DNA from: an uncultured Methanobrevibacter sp.
Lineage (GTDB): Archaea > Methanobacteriota > Methanobacteria > Methanobacteriales > Methanobacteriaceae
Direction: 5' to 3'
Assembly (NCBI RefSeq): GCF_902788255.1
Contig: NZ_CADAJR010000003.1
Coordinates: 27,166 to 91,165, forward strand
Length of the DNA: 64,000 nucleotides
In this document: one piece after another, positions 56,639-64,000 of the stretch
Numbering within the stretch: position 1 is the stretch's first letter
How the letters are laid out: every line of letters starts with the position of its first letter
The notes under the pieces: model-generated
Database searches by the model: none
What the model saw: the letters and a program-made list of their open reading frames with translations, nothing else
Told to the model about the DNA's origin: nothing
Made by a program: the position numbers and the translations under genes

Positions 56639-57601
56639 TTAATCAAACAATTCCTTTTCAATAATGTATTTTGGCCTCTTTTTTGTCTCCATATACATTT
56701 TACCAATATATTCTCCAAGGATTCCAACAGATAACATTTGTATTCCAGAAACTAGCCAAATGGAAACTATGATAAATGTCCAACCTGAAACTACAGCCCC
56801 CATTATTTTAACAGAAACCGCATAAATCATTACAATAAAACTTAAAACCGCCATTAAAAAACCAATTGAAGCAATCATCTTAAGGGGTTTAATGCTGAAG
56901 GAAGTTATTCCTTCAAATGTAAATGAGATCATTTTCCTTAAAGGATATTTGGATTCTCCCAACTCACGTTCATTTCTTTCATAATATACTTCACTTGTTT
57001 TAAAACCTAATTGGGGAACAATTCCTCTTAAAAATAAATTTACTTCCTCATATTCTTCAAGAGCTTCAAGAGCCCTTTTGCTCATTAATCGGCAATCGGC
57101 ATGATTGAATACAATTTCAACACCTAAAAAATTCATTAATTTGTAAAATGTCTCAGCGGTGGAACGCTTAAAAAATGAATCCTTTTTTCTTGAGCTTCTA
57201 ACACCATAAACGATTTGAGAACCCATATTATATTCCCCAATCATTTCATCAATGACATTTAAGTCATCTTGCAAATCGGCATCCATACTAATAGAAATAT
57301 CTGCATTATCTTTTGCAAACATGAGCCCTGCAAAAAGCGCATTTTGATGACCTTTATTTTTAGAAAACTTGATGGCACAAAACATATTATTTTTATTGTG
57401 AAAATCTTCAATTAACTCCCAAGTATTATCAAATGAACCATCATCCACAAATAAAACCTTACTTGAATTGGATATTTTATTTTCCATTATCAATTGATTT
57501 AATTTTGATTCAGTTTCATCAGCAGTCTTTGATAAAATCTCTTCCTCATTAAAACAAGGCAGAATCAAATATAAACTTGGCTTATTATAATTTTCCCCCA
57601 T
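56639..57601 (-). CDS. Family 2 glycosyltransferase, polyprenyl-phosphate sugar synthase type (GtrB/DPM1-like)
   Basis: About 320 residues from the ATG at 57599-57601 (a TTG 24 bases upstream is less likely). The GT-A domain (about 5-235) has LILPCFNEEEIL, FVDDGSFDNTWELI and SMDADLQDD, with the DxD-type metal site. It is followed by two C-terminal membrane helices (FSIKPLKMIASIGFLMAVLSF and FIIVSIWLVSGIQMLSVG), as in GtrB and bacterial DPM-like enzymes. It makes an undecaprenyl/dolichyl-phosphate sugar on the inner membrane face, which GtrA and the DUF6056 protein would use. Confidence 0.92.
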   Translation of the reverse strand: MGENYNKPSLYLILPCFNEEEILSKTADETESKLNQLIMENKISNSSKVLFVDDGSFDNTWELIEDFHNKNNMFCAIKFSKNKGHQNALFAGLMFAKDNADISISMDADLQDDLNVIDEMIGEYNMGSQIVYGVRSSRKKDSFFKRSTAETFYKLMNFLGVEIVFNHADCRLMSKRALEALEEYEEVNLFLRGIVPQLGFKTSEVYYERNERELGESKYPLRKMISFTFEGITSFSIKPLKMIASIGFLMAVLSFIVMIYAVSVKIMGAVVSGWTFIIVSIWLVSGIQMLSVGILGEYIGKMYMETKKRPKYIIEKELFD

Positions 57602-57846
57602 TTTTGCAACACCAAAAAACAACACTCAAAATTTCAATGAAAATCAATACTTCCAATATGCATTAAAAGTAGTTATTTCAATAATATATAATATCTATTT
57701 AGTGTTATTAATATATAATTTTTCATTATAAAAAAAATAGAATTAAAATTATCTGATTTTTAGCTGAAAAAGAATATTATAAATATGAACTTTGTTAAAT
57801 AAGTTAATTTTAAGATGAAAAATATTCTAAAAAAAGTAAAAAAAGT

Positions 57847-57866
57847 AGAGAATATAGAAATTCTCT
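57847..57866 (-). terminator. Terminator of ftr
   Basis: AGAGAAT / ATTCTCT stem with 6-base loop, overlapping the ftr stop codon; on the minus strand it is followed by two T7-type runs. Confidence 0.7.
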
Positions 57867-58749
57867 AGAATAAGTCTTGTAAGTGGATTTGGTAAGGTCC
57901 TAAGTTTCCACCGTAGTTACCAGCACCGATTTCGATAACACCCGGAACTTGGCAAGCAGCTTCAATACCTGCTTTCATAGCAGCTTTAACGGATTCTTCA
58001 TCGACACCGTCAATAACAATTTCCATGTTTCCGAATACATTTTCTGGCAATTCAGTTTCAACTTGATCTTTTAAAGTTACACATTCTTTTTCGTTGGTAG
58101 ATGCACTCATGAAAGAGTATTTGGAACCTGTTTTAGAACCGGAAGCAACCATACCTCCTGAGAAAGGAGTGATTACACCAGCAACAGCGTGAATAGCATC
58201 AACAGCCGCTTCAGCAGCAACAATAGAAGCCATTTGACTGTCAGCCATGATAAAGAAGTTTCCACCTGCTACACCATCTTTCCATCCCATTTCATCTTCC
58301 ACTAAGAATTCACCAGACATAATAGGAATTACATGCATTTTTTTACCGTTTACATCTTTTTCGGTTTCATACCCGTCACCGAAGAATTTGAGTTGTTTAC
58401 CTGTTGGGAAGGATTCTTCACTTTCAAGAGCATTGAATGCTGCTGCAGTAGGAGCAGTTAAAACACATTGACCGATTCTGTCCATGATTTGTCCACCTAA
58501 TGATTTTTTAGACATGTGGCAAATCATGATTGCATAACCTGGTCTTCCATCTGGAGATTCAGTTGGAGGAACATATTGGTCAATACCTGCTTCAGCAGGA
58601 CATCCAATAACGGAAGTAGCAAATCCTGTAGCTTCAGTAGCAGCAATTTTAGCTAAATGTTTAGTAGCTGCAGTAATAATAATTCTAGATACTTTAATTC
58701 CAAAACCTTCAGCAAAGGTATCTTGTATTTCTACGCCATTAATTTCCAT
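57865..58749 (-). CDS. ftr: Formylmethanofuran:tetrahydromethanopterin formyltransferase
   Basis: Second step of CO2 reduction to methane: moves the formyl group from formylmethanofuran to tetrahydromethanopterin. The 294 residues match the family length. The start [17 protein letters not shown] and the segments [35 protein letters not shown] and [16 protein letters not shown] are diagnostic. It is acidic, as is usual for this enzyme in methanogens. It stands alone with its own promoter (TATA-like GATATAATC near 58800), ribosome site TTGGTGA and terminator. It marks the organism as a methanogen. Confidence 0.97.
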   Translation of the reverse strand: MEINGVEIQDTFAEGFGIKVSRIIITAATKHLAKIAATEATGFATSVIGCPAEAGIDQYVPPTESPDGRPGYAIMICHMSKKSLGGQIMDRIGQCVLTAPTAAAFNALESEESFPTGKQLKFFGDGYETEKDVNGKKMHVIPIMSGEFLVEDEMGWKDGVAGGNFFIMADSQMASIVAAEAAVDAIHAVAGVITPFSGGMVASGSKTGSKYSFMSASTNEKECVTLKDQVETELPENVFGNMEIVIDGVDEESVKAAMKAGIEAACQVPGVIEIGAGNYGGNLGPYQIHLQDLF

Positions 58750-58868
58750 ATTTTCACCAAAATTTTTTTAAAAAAATAATTTTTTGTGATAATTAAATTT
58801 ATGATTATATCTTAAAATAAAGTTTTCTATTTAAATTAATTAAAAAATAGTTTAGGAAAAATACCTTA

Positions 58869-59930
58869 TCAAACGCCGACAAAATCTCTTAAAACAGGTA
58901 TTTTAGATAAAGTATAAATTATTAACCAAGACACTATGAATCCAACAACAAATAACAATAAATATTCTGCTGTAAAACCCAAAGAGCCATGCAATAATTT
59001 TCTAGTAGCCATAACTAATTGACTATGAATCAAGTACATTCCATAGCTGCATACTGAAATTGAAGTAATAATCTTTAAAATCCACTCATTAGGATTATTT
59101 AATAATAAAATACATTTAAATAAGCAAAATACGCCTATTGCTTCAATTACCACAGGCATTGAATATCTATGATACGAAAATGACACAGTATCTGCAATAA
59201 AATAAGAATAAACAAACATTAAAACTGTGGAAATAATTATTAATGAAACAGCACAAAATGCATTATTAAATATTTTCCTATCAGTATGCCTTAAATAATA
59301 ACCTAAAACTACAAGGCCTATTGGACTTGTAAAATAAGACAGCTTCACAGGACATTCCATCATAAATGTATATTCAAAAACTATTGAAACCAACCAAAGC
59401 ACTAAAAAATATTCAAGTTCTGATAAATCAGAGTTCTTTATCCATTTATTAAAAATAGGAATTATCAAATAAACTCCAAACATCATCCAAAAGAACCAAT
59501 AAACAGCAGATCCTGGTGCATTACACATTAATGTATCCCAAAATAATTTTAAAATGTCATAAGCTCCAAAACTAGTTACAAAATCAACACTTGGAATTAA
59601 TAAAGATAAAATAACCAAAAGGACTGTAAATGCCAAAGACCAAAAAAGAAATGGTTTTGTAATACGAGGCAAACGTTTAGATAAAAAATCTTTAATTTCC
59701 CAATCCCTTCCCAGAAGTAACGCTCCTGACAACAGTAAAAAGATAGGAACTCCAATAGTGAAGAAGTTTATGAATAACACAACAAAAGCTCCACTTGCAG
59801 AATGAATTGATGATGCAGTATAATTCATTATTTCTTTAAGGTGGCATGTGACGTGCAAAAGGACAACAGATAAAATAGCAAATGCCCTCAAGGCATCAAA
59901 ATAAAAAATACGACCAGTTTTGTTTTCCAT
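58869..59930 (-). CDS. Membrane acyltransferase, acyltransferase-3 (OafA/WecH-like) family
   Basis: 353 residues with ten or so helices. The start YFDALRAFAILSVVLLHVTCH has the Arg and catalytic His of the family (LRAxAxxxVxxxH), and the PRITKPFLFWSLAF segment is typical. Members acetylate or succinylate sugars of surface polysaccharides, using acyl-CoA from the cytoplasm. It follows the flippase-like gene by 4 bases; the ribosome site GAGGGTTAG comes from the end of that gene, so the two are co-translated. Confidence 0.9.
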   Translation of the reverse strand: MENKTGRIFYFDALRAFAILSVVLLHVTCHLKEIMNYTASSIHSASGAFVVLFINFFTIGVPIFLLLSGALLLGRDWEIKDFLSKRLPRITKPFLFWSLAFTVLLVILSLLIPSVDFVTSFGAYDILKLFWDTLMCNAPGSAVYWFFWMMFGVYLIIPIFNKWIKNSDLSELEYFLVLWLVSIVFEYTFMMECPVKLSYFTSPIGLVVLGYYLRHTDRKIFNNAFCAVSLIIISTVLMFVYSYFIADTVSFSYHRYSMPVVIEAIGVFCLFKCILLLNNPNEWILKIITSISVCSYGMYLIHSQLVMATRKLLHGSLGFTAEYLLLFVVGFIVSWLIIYTLSKIPVLRDFVGV

Positions 59931-59934
59931 AACG

Positions 59935-60999
59935 CTAACCCTCGTTGTTTAAATCCTCACTTAAAGATTCCTCTATTTCTTCAGAAGAACCTAAAGAAAT
60001 CTTATCCAATATGGATGAACCGTATTTCGGCAAGATTACCAAACCTAATATTGTAACCATCCAGAAGGAGATTAATCTTTCAATAACGGTAGCTGCCGCA
60101 CTGATTGATGAGGAAATACCCGCTGCAGAGTAAAAAATAATCATCATACCGTCAATGGCTCCAAGACCACCCGGAAGCAATGGTATCATACCAACAAGTG
60201 ATGCCACAATAAACACTTCACCGATTACAATCAGATTAACATTAGCTCCGAAAGCCAGGAAAACCAAGTAAACCCTGATAATTTCAAAAACCCATATGAT
60301 AAATGACAATGGGATAGTATAATATAAAACCTTCTTATTTGAAATCAGGAGTTTCATAGTGTCCTGAAAACCAAAAATAACCCCATGTATCTGTTCCTCA
60401 AGTTCTTCAGAGTTTTTCTTGTAAAATCTGCGGACCAGTCTAATGATCCATCCGTCAACACGTTTTCCGAAACCAGGATTGATACACATGTAAATCAATA
60501 TGGCCAAAACCGCAACAATCGCTATTACCGCCAAAACCATTACCACAAGCAGCCATGTATCAAAATCAAAATACAATGCCATTGCAGCAATAGTGAGTGC
60601 TGCCAAAACTACAAATGGGAAAGTGTCCAATGCCCTGTCTGCAACAACAGTTGCAAATGTCTCTTCCATTGGATAATCCTTTTCCTTGGCAAGAATGTAT
60701 GCCCTAACAGGTTCTCCCCCACCACGTCCGGATGGAGTAATATTGTTAACCGCAAGACCGACCAGCACCATAGGCAACAGTTTTTTGATGCCGACATCCA
60801 TATTGGCCAACTTGTTAAGGATTTGCCATCTCAAAGTGTATAAGAAATAAGTAAATATTTGTGTAAGAATAGCTAAAGCTATAATAGTTAAATTAGCCAT
60901 TTTTAAAGCACCAATAACCTGATCAATGCCCACAAACCATAGCATTATTAAAAGAATAATTACACTTATTCCCAAAAGTAATATAGTTTTTTTATCCAT
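59935..60999 (-). CDS. LPG-synthase-type membrane protein (UPF0104, flippase-like)
   Basis: 354 residues with about eight helices. The segment ITPSGRGGGEPVRAYIL (about 92-108) followed by ATVVADRALDTFPFV, and the late MIPLLPGGLGAIDGMMI with ATVIERLISFWMV, are the signature of the lysylphosphatidylglycerol synthase TM family (AglD/MprF-like flippase part) without a transferase domain. It probably moves or modifies lipids or lipid-linked sugars. It shares a transcript with the acyltransferase. No ribosome site is visible before the ATG, so a leaderless message is likely. Confidence 0.87.
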   Translation of the reverse strand: MDKKTILLLGISVIILLIMLWFVGIDQVIGALKMANLTIIALAILTQIFTYFLYTLRWQILNKLANMDVGIKKLLPMVLVGLAVNNITPSGRGGGEPVRAYILAKEKDYPMEETFATVVADRALDTFPFVVLAALTIAAMALYFDFDTWLLVVMVLAVIAIVAVLAILIYMCINPGFGKRVDGWIIRLVRRFYKKNSEELEEQIHGVIFGFQDTMKLLISNKKVLYYTIPLSFIIWVFEIIRVYLVFLAFGANVNLIVIGEVFIVASLVGMIPLLPGGLGAIDGMMIIFYSAAGISSSISAAATVIERLISFWMVTILGLVILPKYGSSILDKISLGSSEEIEESLSEDLNNEG

Positions 61000-61066
61000 A
61001 GTATTATTAATTATACAACTTGATACTTATAAGTTTATATAGAAATTTATTCAAATTATTAGATTA
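61000..61066. promoter_or_regulatory. Divergent promoter between UPF0104 gene and trkH
   Basis: A TATA-like AGTTTATATAGAAA (61032-61045) lies about 25 bases before the trkH ATG at 61067; read on the minus strand the same stretch (TCTATATAAACTT) faces the UPF0104 gene. Both messages would have very short or no leaders. Confidence 0.5.
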
Positions 61067-62500
61067 ATGAGATATATTACTAAAACTGATTTGAAAATTG
61101 TTACCAGAAACTCTGGAATGTTGATGATTGGAATAGGTCTGATGTGCATTATTCCATTAATCTTCGATTTAATTTATTTTGAGTTCGATTTAATCAGTTT
61201 TATCATTCCCGCCATAATTTCAACATCTTTAGGTTACCTTTTTATGAATCGCTTCAAGGAAGTCGAAGGTAAAAAAATTCGGCTAAAGCATGGAATGATC
61301 ATTTCATCCTTCGCATGGCTGTGGGCCAGTATCATCGGAGGAATCGTTTTTACACTCGCAACAAACATCCCACTTCTTGACGGAATTTTTGAAAGCATGT
61401 CCGCATTGACAGGAACCGGAATCACCATGTTCCAGGATGTTGAAATCTTGCCACACAGCATACTGTTTTTCAGAGCATTGGAACAGTGGATTGGTGGTTT
61501 GGGAGTAGTTGTTATGGTGATCGGTGTTTTGACAAAACCCGGTTCCGTATCATCAACACTTTACCATTCAGAAGCCCGTGAAGAACGTATAAAACCAAGT
61601 ATTAAAACCACACTTCAAAAAACATTTGGAATCTATAGCATTTATACCGTTGCCGGAATAATATTATACCTGCTTGCAGGAATGCCGCTTTTCGATGCAA
61701 TCTGCAGCACACTCCACATTGTATCCACAGGAGGAATGGGAATCAAGAATGCAAACATGGCATACTACCACAATGACCTGATTTATTTCATTTCAATCAT
61801 CTTGATGATTTTAGGTGCTACAAGCTTCATGGTTCACTACAAGGTTATCAAGACAAGAGGAAAATCATTAATTAATGATTTGCAATTTAAGATAATACTT
61901 TCAGTCATTGCCGGAGTTACATTATTGCTGTATCTCGTTTCCAACATCGTACCGATGGAACTGCTCTTTACAGTTGTATCTGCAATAACCACCACAGGAG
62001 CAACAGTTGTGCATCCAGACATCATGGCGGGATGGCCGTCATTCGTAATAATATGTCTGATGTGTTTAATGCTGACAGGAGGATCAAACGGTTCAACAGT
62101 AGGTGCAATCAAACTTGTACGTATGATTACTTATTTTAAAGGAATTTACAGACATATCAGAGAAATCATGTCCCCTGACGGCAGGATAGTTCCAATAAAA
62201 TTAAACGGACACAAAATACCTGAAAAGTCCATTGGACAGGCAGGAAACTTTATAACATTATATATGATGTTCATAATGTTTACATGGGCGTTATTCTGTT
62301 TGTTCGGATATGACCCGTTCAAAAGCCTCTTTGCAGCCATGACCCTTCAGGGAAACAACGGTCTGGAACTGGGAATAATAAACCATACCCTACATCCCGT
62401 GATAAAAGTTGTCAGTTTGTTCGACATGTGGACCGGAAGATTGGAAATATATCCGGTACTGATTACATTAAGGGCCGGTTTTGAGATTTTCAAAAGATAA
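61067..62500 (+). CDS. trkH: Potassium uptake protein, membrane-spanning subunit TrkH/KtrB type
   Basis: 477 residues with four pore repeats. The filter-like loops can be seen: SALTGTGITMFQDVE, HIVSTGGMGIKN, SAITTTGATVVHP and MTLQGNNGLELG; each contains the conserved Gly that lines the K+ filter. MLTGGSNGSTVGAIKLVR is the typical loop before the third repeat's helix. It transports K+ into the cell together with the RCK protein TrkA, encoded 91 bases downstream on the same strand. Confidence 0.94.
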   Translation: MRYITKTDLKIVTRNSGMLMIGIGLMCIIPLIFDLIYFEFDLISFIIPAIISTSLGYLFMNRFKEVEGKKIRLKHGMIISSFAWLWASIIGGIVFTLATNIPLLDGIFESMSALTGTGITMFQDVEILPHSILFFRALEQWIGGLGVVVMVIGVLTKPGSVSSTLYHSEAREERIKPSIKTTLQKTFGIYSIYTVAGIILYLLAGMPLFDAICSTLHIVSTGGMGIKNANMAYYHNDLIYFISIILMILGATSFMVHYKVIKTRGKSLINDLQFKIILSVIAGVTLLLYLVSNIVPMELLFTVVSAITTTGATVVHPDIMAGWPSFVIICLMCLMLTGGSNGSTVGAIKLVRMITYFKGIYRHIREIMSPDGRIVPIKLNGHKIPEKSIGQAGNFITLYMMFIMFTWALFCLFGYDPFKSLFAAMTLQGNNGLELGIINHTLHPVIKVVSLFDMWTGRLEIYPVLITLRAGFEIFKR

Positions 62501-62591
62501 ACGTTGAAAGTCCAATATCCTTTACAGATATGATAAAATTTATATTCATATAAATTAAATATTCATTATCCAATATTTGGTAGGTGATTGA

Positions 62592-63242
62592 ATGTACATT
62601 ATTATTATGGGAGCAGGTCGTGTAGGATTTACTCTTGCAAATTTATTAAGTGAAGATGGAAATGATATTACATTAATCGAAAGTGATGAAGCATTATGTA
62701 ATGAAGTGGCCACAGATTTAGACGCATTAGTAATCCATGGAAATGGAACAAACTCCAAATTACTGGAAGAAACCAATATTGAAGATGCGGATGTTTTCAT
62801 AGCTGCAACAGGAAATGACGAAGCGAATCTTTTATCATGCATATTGGTTAGAAAATATGATGTGGAACGTATAGTTGCACGTGTAAGTAACCCTGACCAC
62901 GAGGAAGCATTTAAAGAAGTAGGAATCGATCAGGTAATCAGTCCCGAAGTGGCAGCCGCATTGCAACTGCAGCAATATGTAACAAACCCTCATGTAGCGA
63001 AATTAACCACTCTCGGTGAAGGAGATGCCGAGATACTTGAAATGACTATAACAAATGACAAAGTTGTTGGAAAACGCTTTAAAGAGATATCCCCAACAAA
63101 AGAATATATTATTATTGCCACTTACCAAAACGGAAAACTAGTCATTCCGCAACCGGACAATATCGTTGCACGTGGCGAAAAAATCTCACTTCTTGTAAAA
63201 AGAGGAAACTTGAAAAAAGTTTCCAAAAAATTAGAAAATTAA
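62592..63242 (+). CDS. trkA: Potassium uptake regulatory protein TrkA (RCK domain)
   Basis: 216 residues: a Rossmann RCK N-domain (IIMGAGRVGFTLANLL at 4-19, acidic IES at the end of strand 2, binding NAD or ATP/ADP) and a TrkA-C domain (about 135-216, ILEMTITNDKVVGKRFKEI). Cytoplasmic gating ring of the TrkH transporter upstream. Ribosome site TAGGTGATTG. Half the length of enterobacterial TrkA, which is a tandem fusion; the short form is usual in archaea. Confidence 0.95.
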   Translation: MYIIIMGAGRVGFTLANLLSEDGNDITLIESDEALCNEVATDLDALVIHGNGTNSKLLEETNIEDADVFIAATGNDEANLLSCILVRKYDVERIVARVSNPDHEEAFKEVGIDQVISPEVAAALQLQQYVTNPHVAKLTTLGEGDAEILEMTITNDKVVGKRFKEISPTKEYIIIATYQNGKLVIPQPDNIVARGEKISLLVKRGNLKKVSKKLEN

Positions 63243-63244
63243 AA

Positions 63245-63850
63245 TTAAAGCATGGAATAAGACATTTTAATATGGTCTTTTCCATTACCTTCAACCATTG
63301 GCCCATGACCCGGAAGAATGTTTTTAACATCCAATTCGGTCAGTTTTTTGACACTGTTTTTCATATCCATATAGTCTCCGCCAATATCCATTCTGCCGAC
63401 TCCACCACCGGCAAATATGGTGTCTCCGGATATCAGAGTTTCACCATCCCACAAACAGATTCCTCCTTTGGTATGGCCAGGAGTGTGGATTACCTTAAAA
63501 TCAGCGATTTCATCACCGTCTTCCAATTCGATGTCCACCCTGCAGTTGCCGGGATTGTCAAAAACAGACATTGAAGTTCCCAAGGTATCCTTATTCTTTA
63601 TGGAAATGGCATCCTGTGCGTGAATGGCGATTTTTGCATTTGGGAAAAACTGATTGCCTCCGATATGATCATAGTGGCAATGAGTATTTACAACCATTTC
63701 AATGTCATCAGGTTCAACACCGTTTTCCCTGAGTTTGGAGAACAGATAATCATTGTAATAACCGGAACCAGTATCCACCAGAATATTGTCATCAATTAAA
63801 ACATAATTAGAATCAATATTATAACCTAAAATAAAAACAATTGAACTCAT
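63245..63850 (-). CDS. Metallo-beta-lactamase-fold hydrolase, N-terminus next to a transposon end
   Basis: About 201 residues from the ATG at 63848-63850. The core NTHCHYDHIGG (His 57, 59, Asp 61 and His 62) binds two metals, and HTPGHTKGGI, SGDTIF and LPGHGP complete the glyoxalase-II-like pattern. The frame is open 33 codons farther upstream to 63949, but those codons (AFFKARLFKQ) are the translation of the hairpin end of an insertion element, so they are unlikely to be native. No ribosome site precedes 63850 and the original promoter may have been displaced by the insertion. It is convergent with trkA (2 bases between stops). Substrate unknown; hydroxyacylglutathione-type thioesters are typical. 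Confidence 0.85.
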   Translation of the reverse strand: MSSIVFILGYNIDSNYVLIDDNILVDTGSGYYNDYLFSKLRENGVEPDDIEMVVNTHCHYDHIGGNQFFPNAKIAIHAQDAISIKNKDTLGTSMSVFDNPGNCRVDIELEDGDEIADFKVIHTPGHTKGGICLWDGETLISGDTIFAGGGVGRMDIGGDYMDMKNSVKKLTELDVKNILPGHGPMVEGNGKDHIKMSYSML

Positions 63851-63902
63851 AAAAGATAATATAATTAAGAAAGTAATTAAAAGTTTTGAAAAATAGATTT
63901 GT

Positions 63903-63968
63903 TTGAACAACCTCGCCTTGAAGAAGGCGAGGATTCCTAGATTTTTCATGTTTATTTGCTCAATCGTT
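63903..63968 (-). mobile_element. Putative right end of an IS200/IS605-type (TnpB) element, omega-RNA scaffold region
   Basis: On the minus strand: the hairpin CTCAAT-AAACG-ATTGAG near 63957-63973, then GGAATCC, a perfect 9-bp hairpin CCTCGCCTT-CTTC-AAGGCGAGG (63911-63932) and TTGTTCAA (63903-63910). GAATCC plus GC-rich hairpin plus TTCAA is the usual right-end layout of IS605-family elements, whose 3' segment also forms the TnpB guide-RNA scaffold. The rest of the element lies beyond the window. Confidence 0.6.
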
Positions 63969-64000
63969 TATTGAGTGTTTTCTAGGCAATCCCCGGGGCA
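63968..64000 (-). CDS. Possible C-terminal codons of a TnpB-type gene (cut by window edge)
   Basis: Ten codons (CPGDCLENTQ) end in TAA at 63968-63970, directly before the element's right-end hairpins. Position, orientation and spacing fit the end of a tnpB gene. The fragment is far too short to prove identity. Confidence 0.3.
   Translation of the reverse strand, partial: CPGDCLENTQ

Noticed and set aside
63991..63998. CCCCGGGG palindrome at the window edge as a regulatory site
   Set aside because: It falls inside the probable last codons of the cut-off gene and is too short to interpret.

Overview
The window comes from a host-associated hydrogenotrophic methanogen of the order Methanobacteriales, most likely a Methanobrevibacter. 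This rests on gene content: a complete energy-converting hydrogenase B (ehb) operon, formylmethanofuran:tetrahydromethanopterin formyltransferase (ftr), archaeal Nop5/fibrillarin, archaeosine-precursor genes and very large adhesin-like surface proteins. The DNA is AT-rich, with archaeal TATA boxes, GGAGGT/GGTGA-type ribosome sites and hairpin plus U-run terminators. I cannot name the species from sequence alone.

Layout, left to right. 1-2.2 kb: pyrK (cut by the window edge) and pyrD on the minus strand, then a coiled-coil protein. 2.2-4.0 kb: nop5-flpA on the plus strand. 4.0-4.7 kb: a gene-free stretch with a TATA-preceded hairpin, an inverted repeat and a decayed ORF. 4.7-11.7 kb (minus): coaB/coaC split by an apparent frameshift, two envelope proteins, pheA with a probable AUU start, two four-CBS proteins, and queE-queD-DUF366 (archaeosine precursor). 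12.0-25.6 kb: one giant adhesin of about 4,540 residues, with a beta-helix head, roughly 38 Ig-like modules and a basic tail. 25.9-29.6 kb (plus): a nucleotidyltransferase, an NSS-family transporter and a solitary Cas4-like protein. 29.7-39.5 kb (minus): the ehb operon, A to P, with an ACT-domain gene (EhbQ-like) at its 3' end. 39.8-41.5 kb: an ACR3-like permease and a YdjM-like membrane protein. 41.6-44.5 kb: a second adhesin whose basic C-terminal module has been split off by a one-base frameshift. 44.6-53.6 kb: an M14-type deacylase, a UPF1-like helicase, a candidate small transcript under a DtxR-like palindrome, argG, an XPD/DinG-type helicase, Sir2, SfsA and NnrDE. 53.6-63.9 kb: a TrkA-type potassium channel, a glycan gene set (DUF6056, GtrA, GT2), ftr, an acyltransferase, a flippase-like protein, trkH-trkA and a metallo-beta-lactamase-fold hydrolase. 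63.9-64.0 kb: what looks like the right end of an IS200/IS605-type (TnpB) element.

How the genes fit together: Ehb uses the ion gradient to make reduced ferredoxin for carbon fixation, and Ftr carries the C1 unit in methanogenesis. PyrKD, CoaBC, PheA and ArgG are biosynthetic. TrkH/TrkA and the K+ channel handle potassium. The adhesins, glycosyltransferases, acyltransferase and secreted proteins build the cell surface.

The points most worth a second look are: (1) AUU starts behind strong Shine-Dalgarno sites for pheA and both adhesins; (2) a small transcript upstream of argG with a 16-bp DtxR-like operator and competing hairpins; (3) the TnpB-element right end, whose adjacent sequence would be an omega-RNA guide; (4) single-base frameshifts in coaBC and the second adhesin; (5) a Cas4-like protein lacking the catalytic glutamate; (6) a three-domain higher-order repeat in the giant adhesin.
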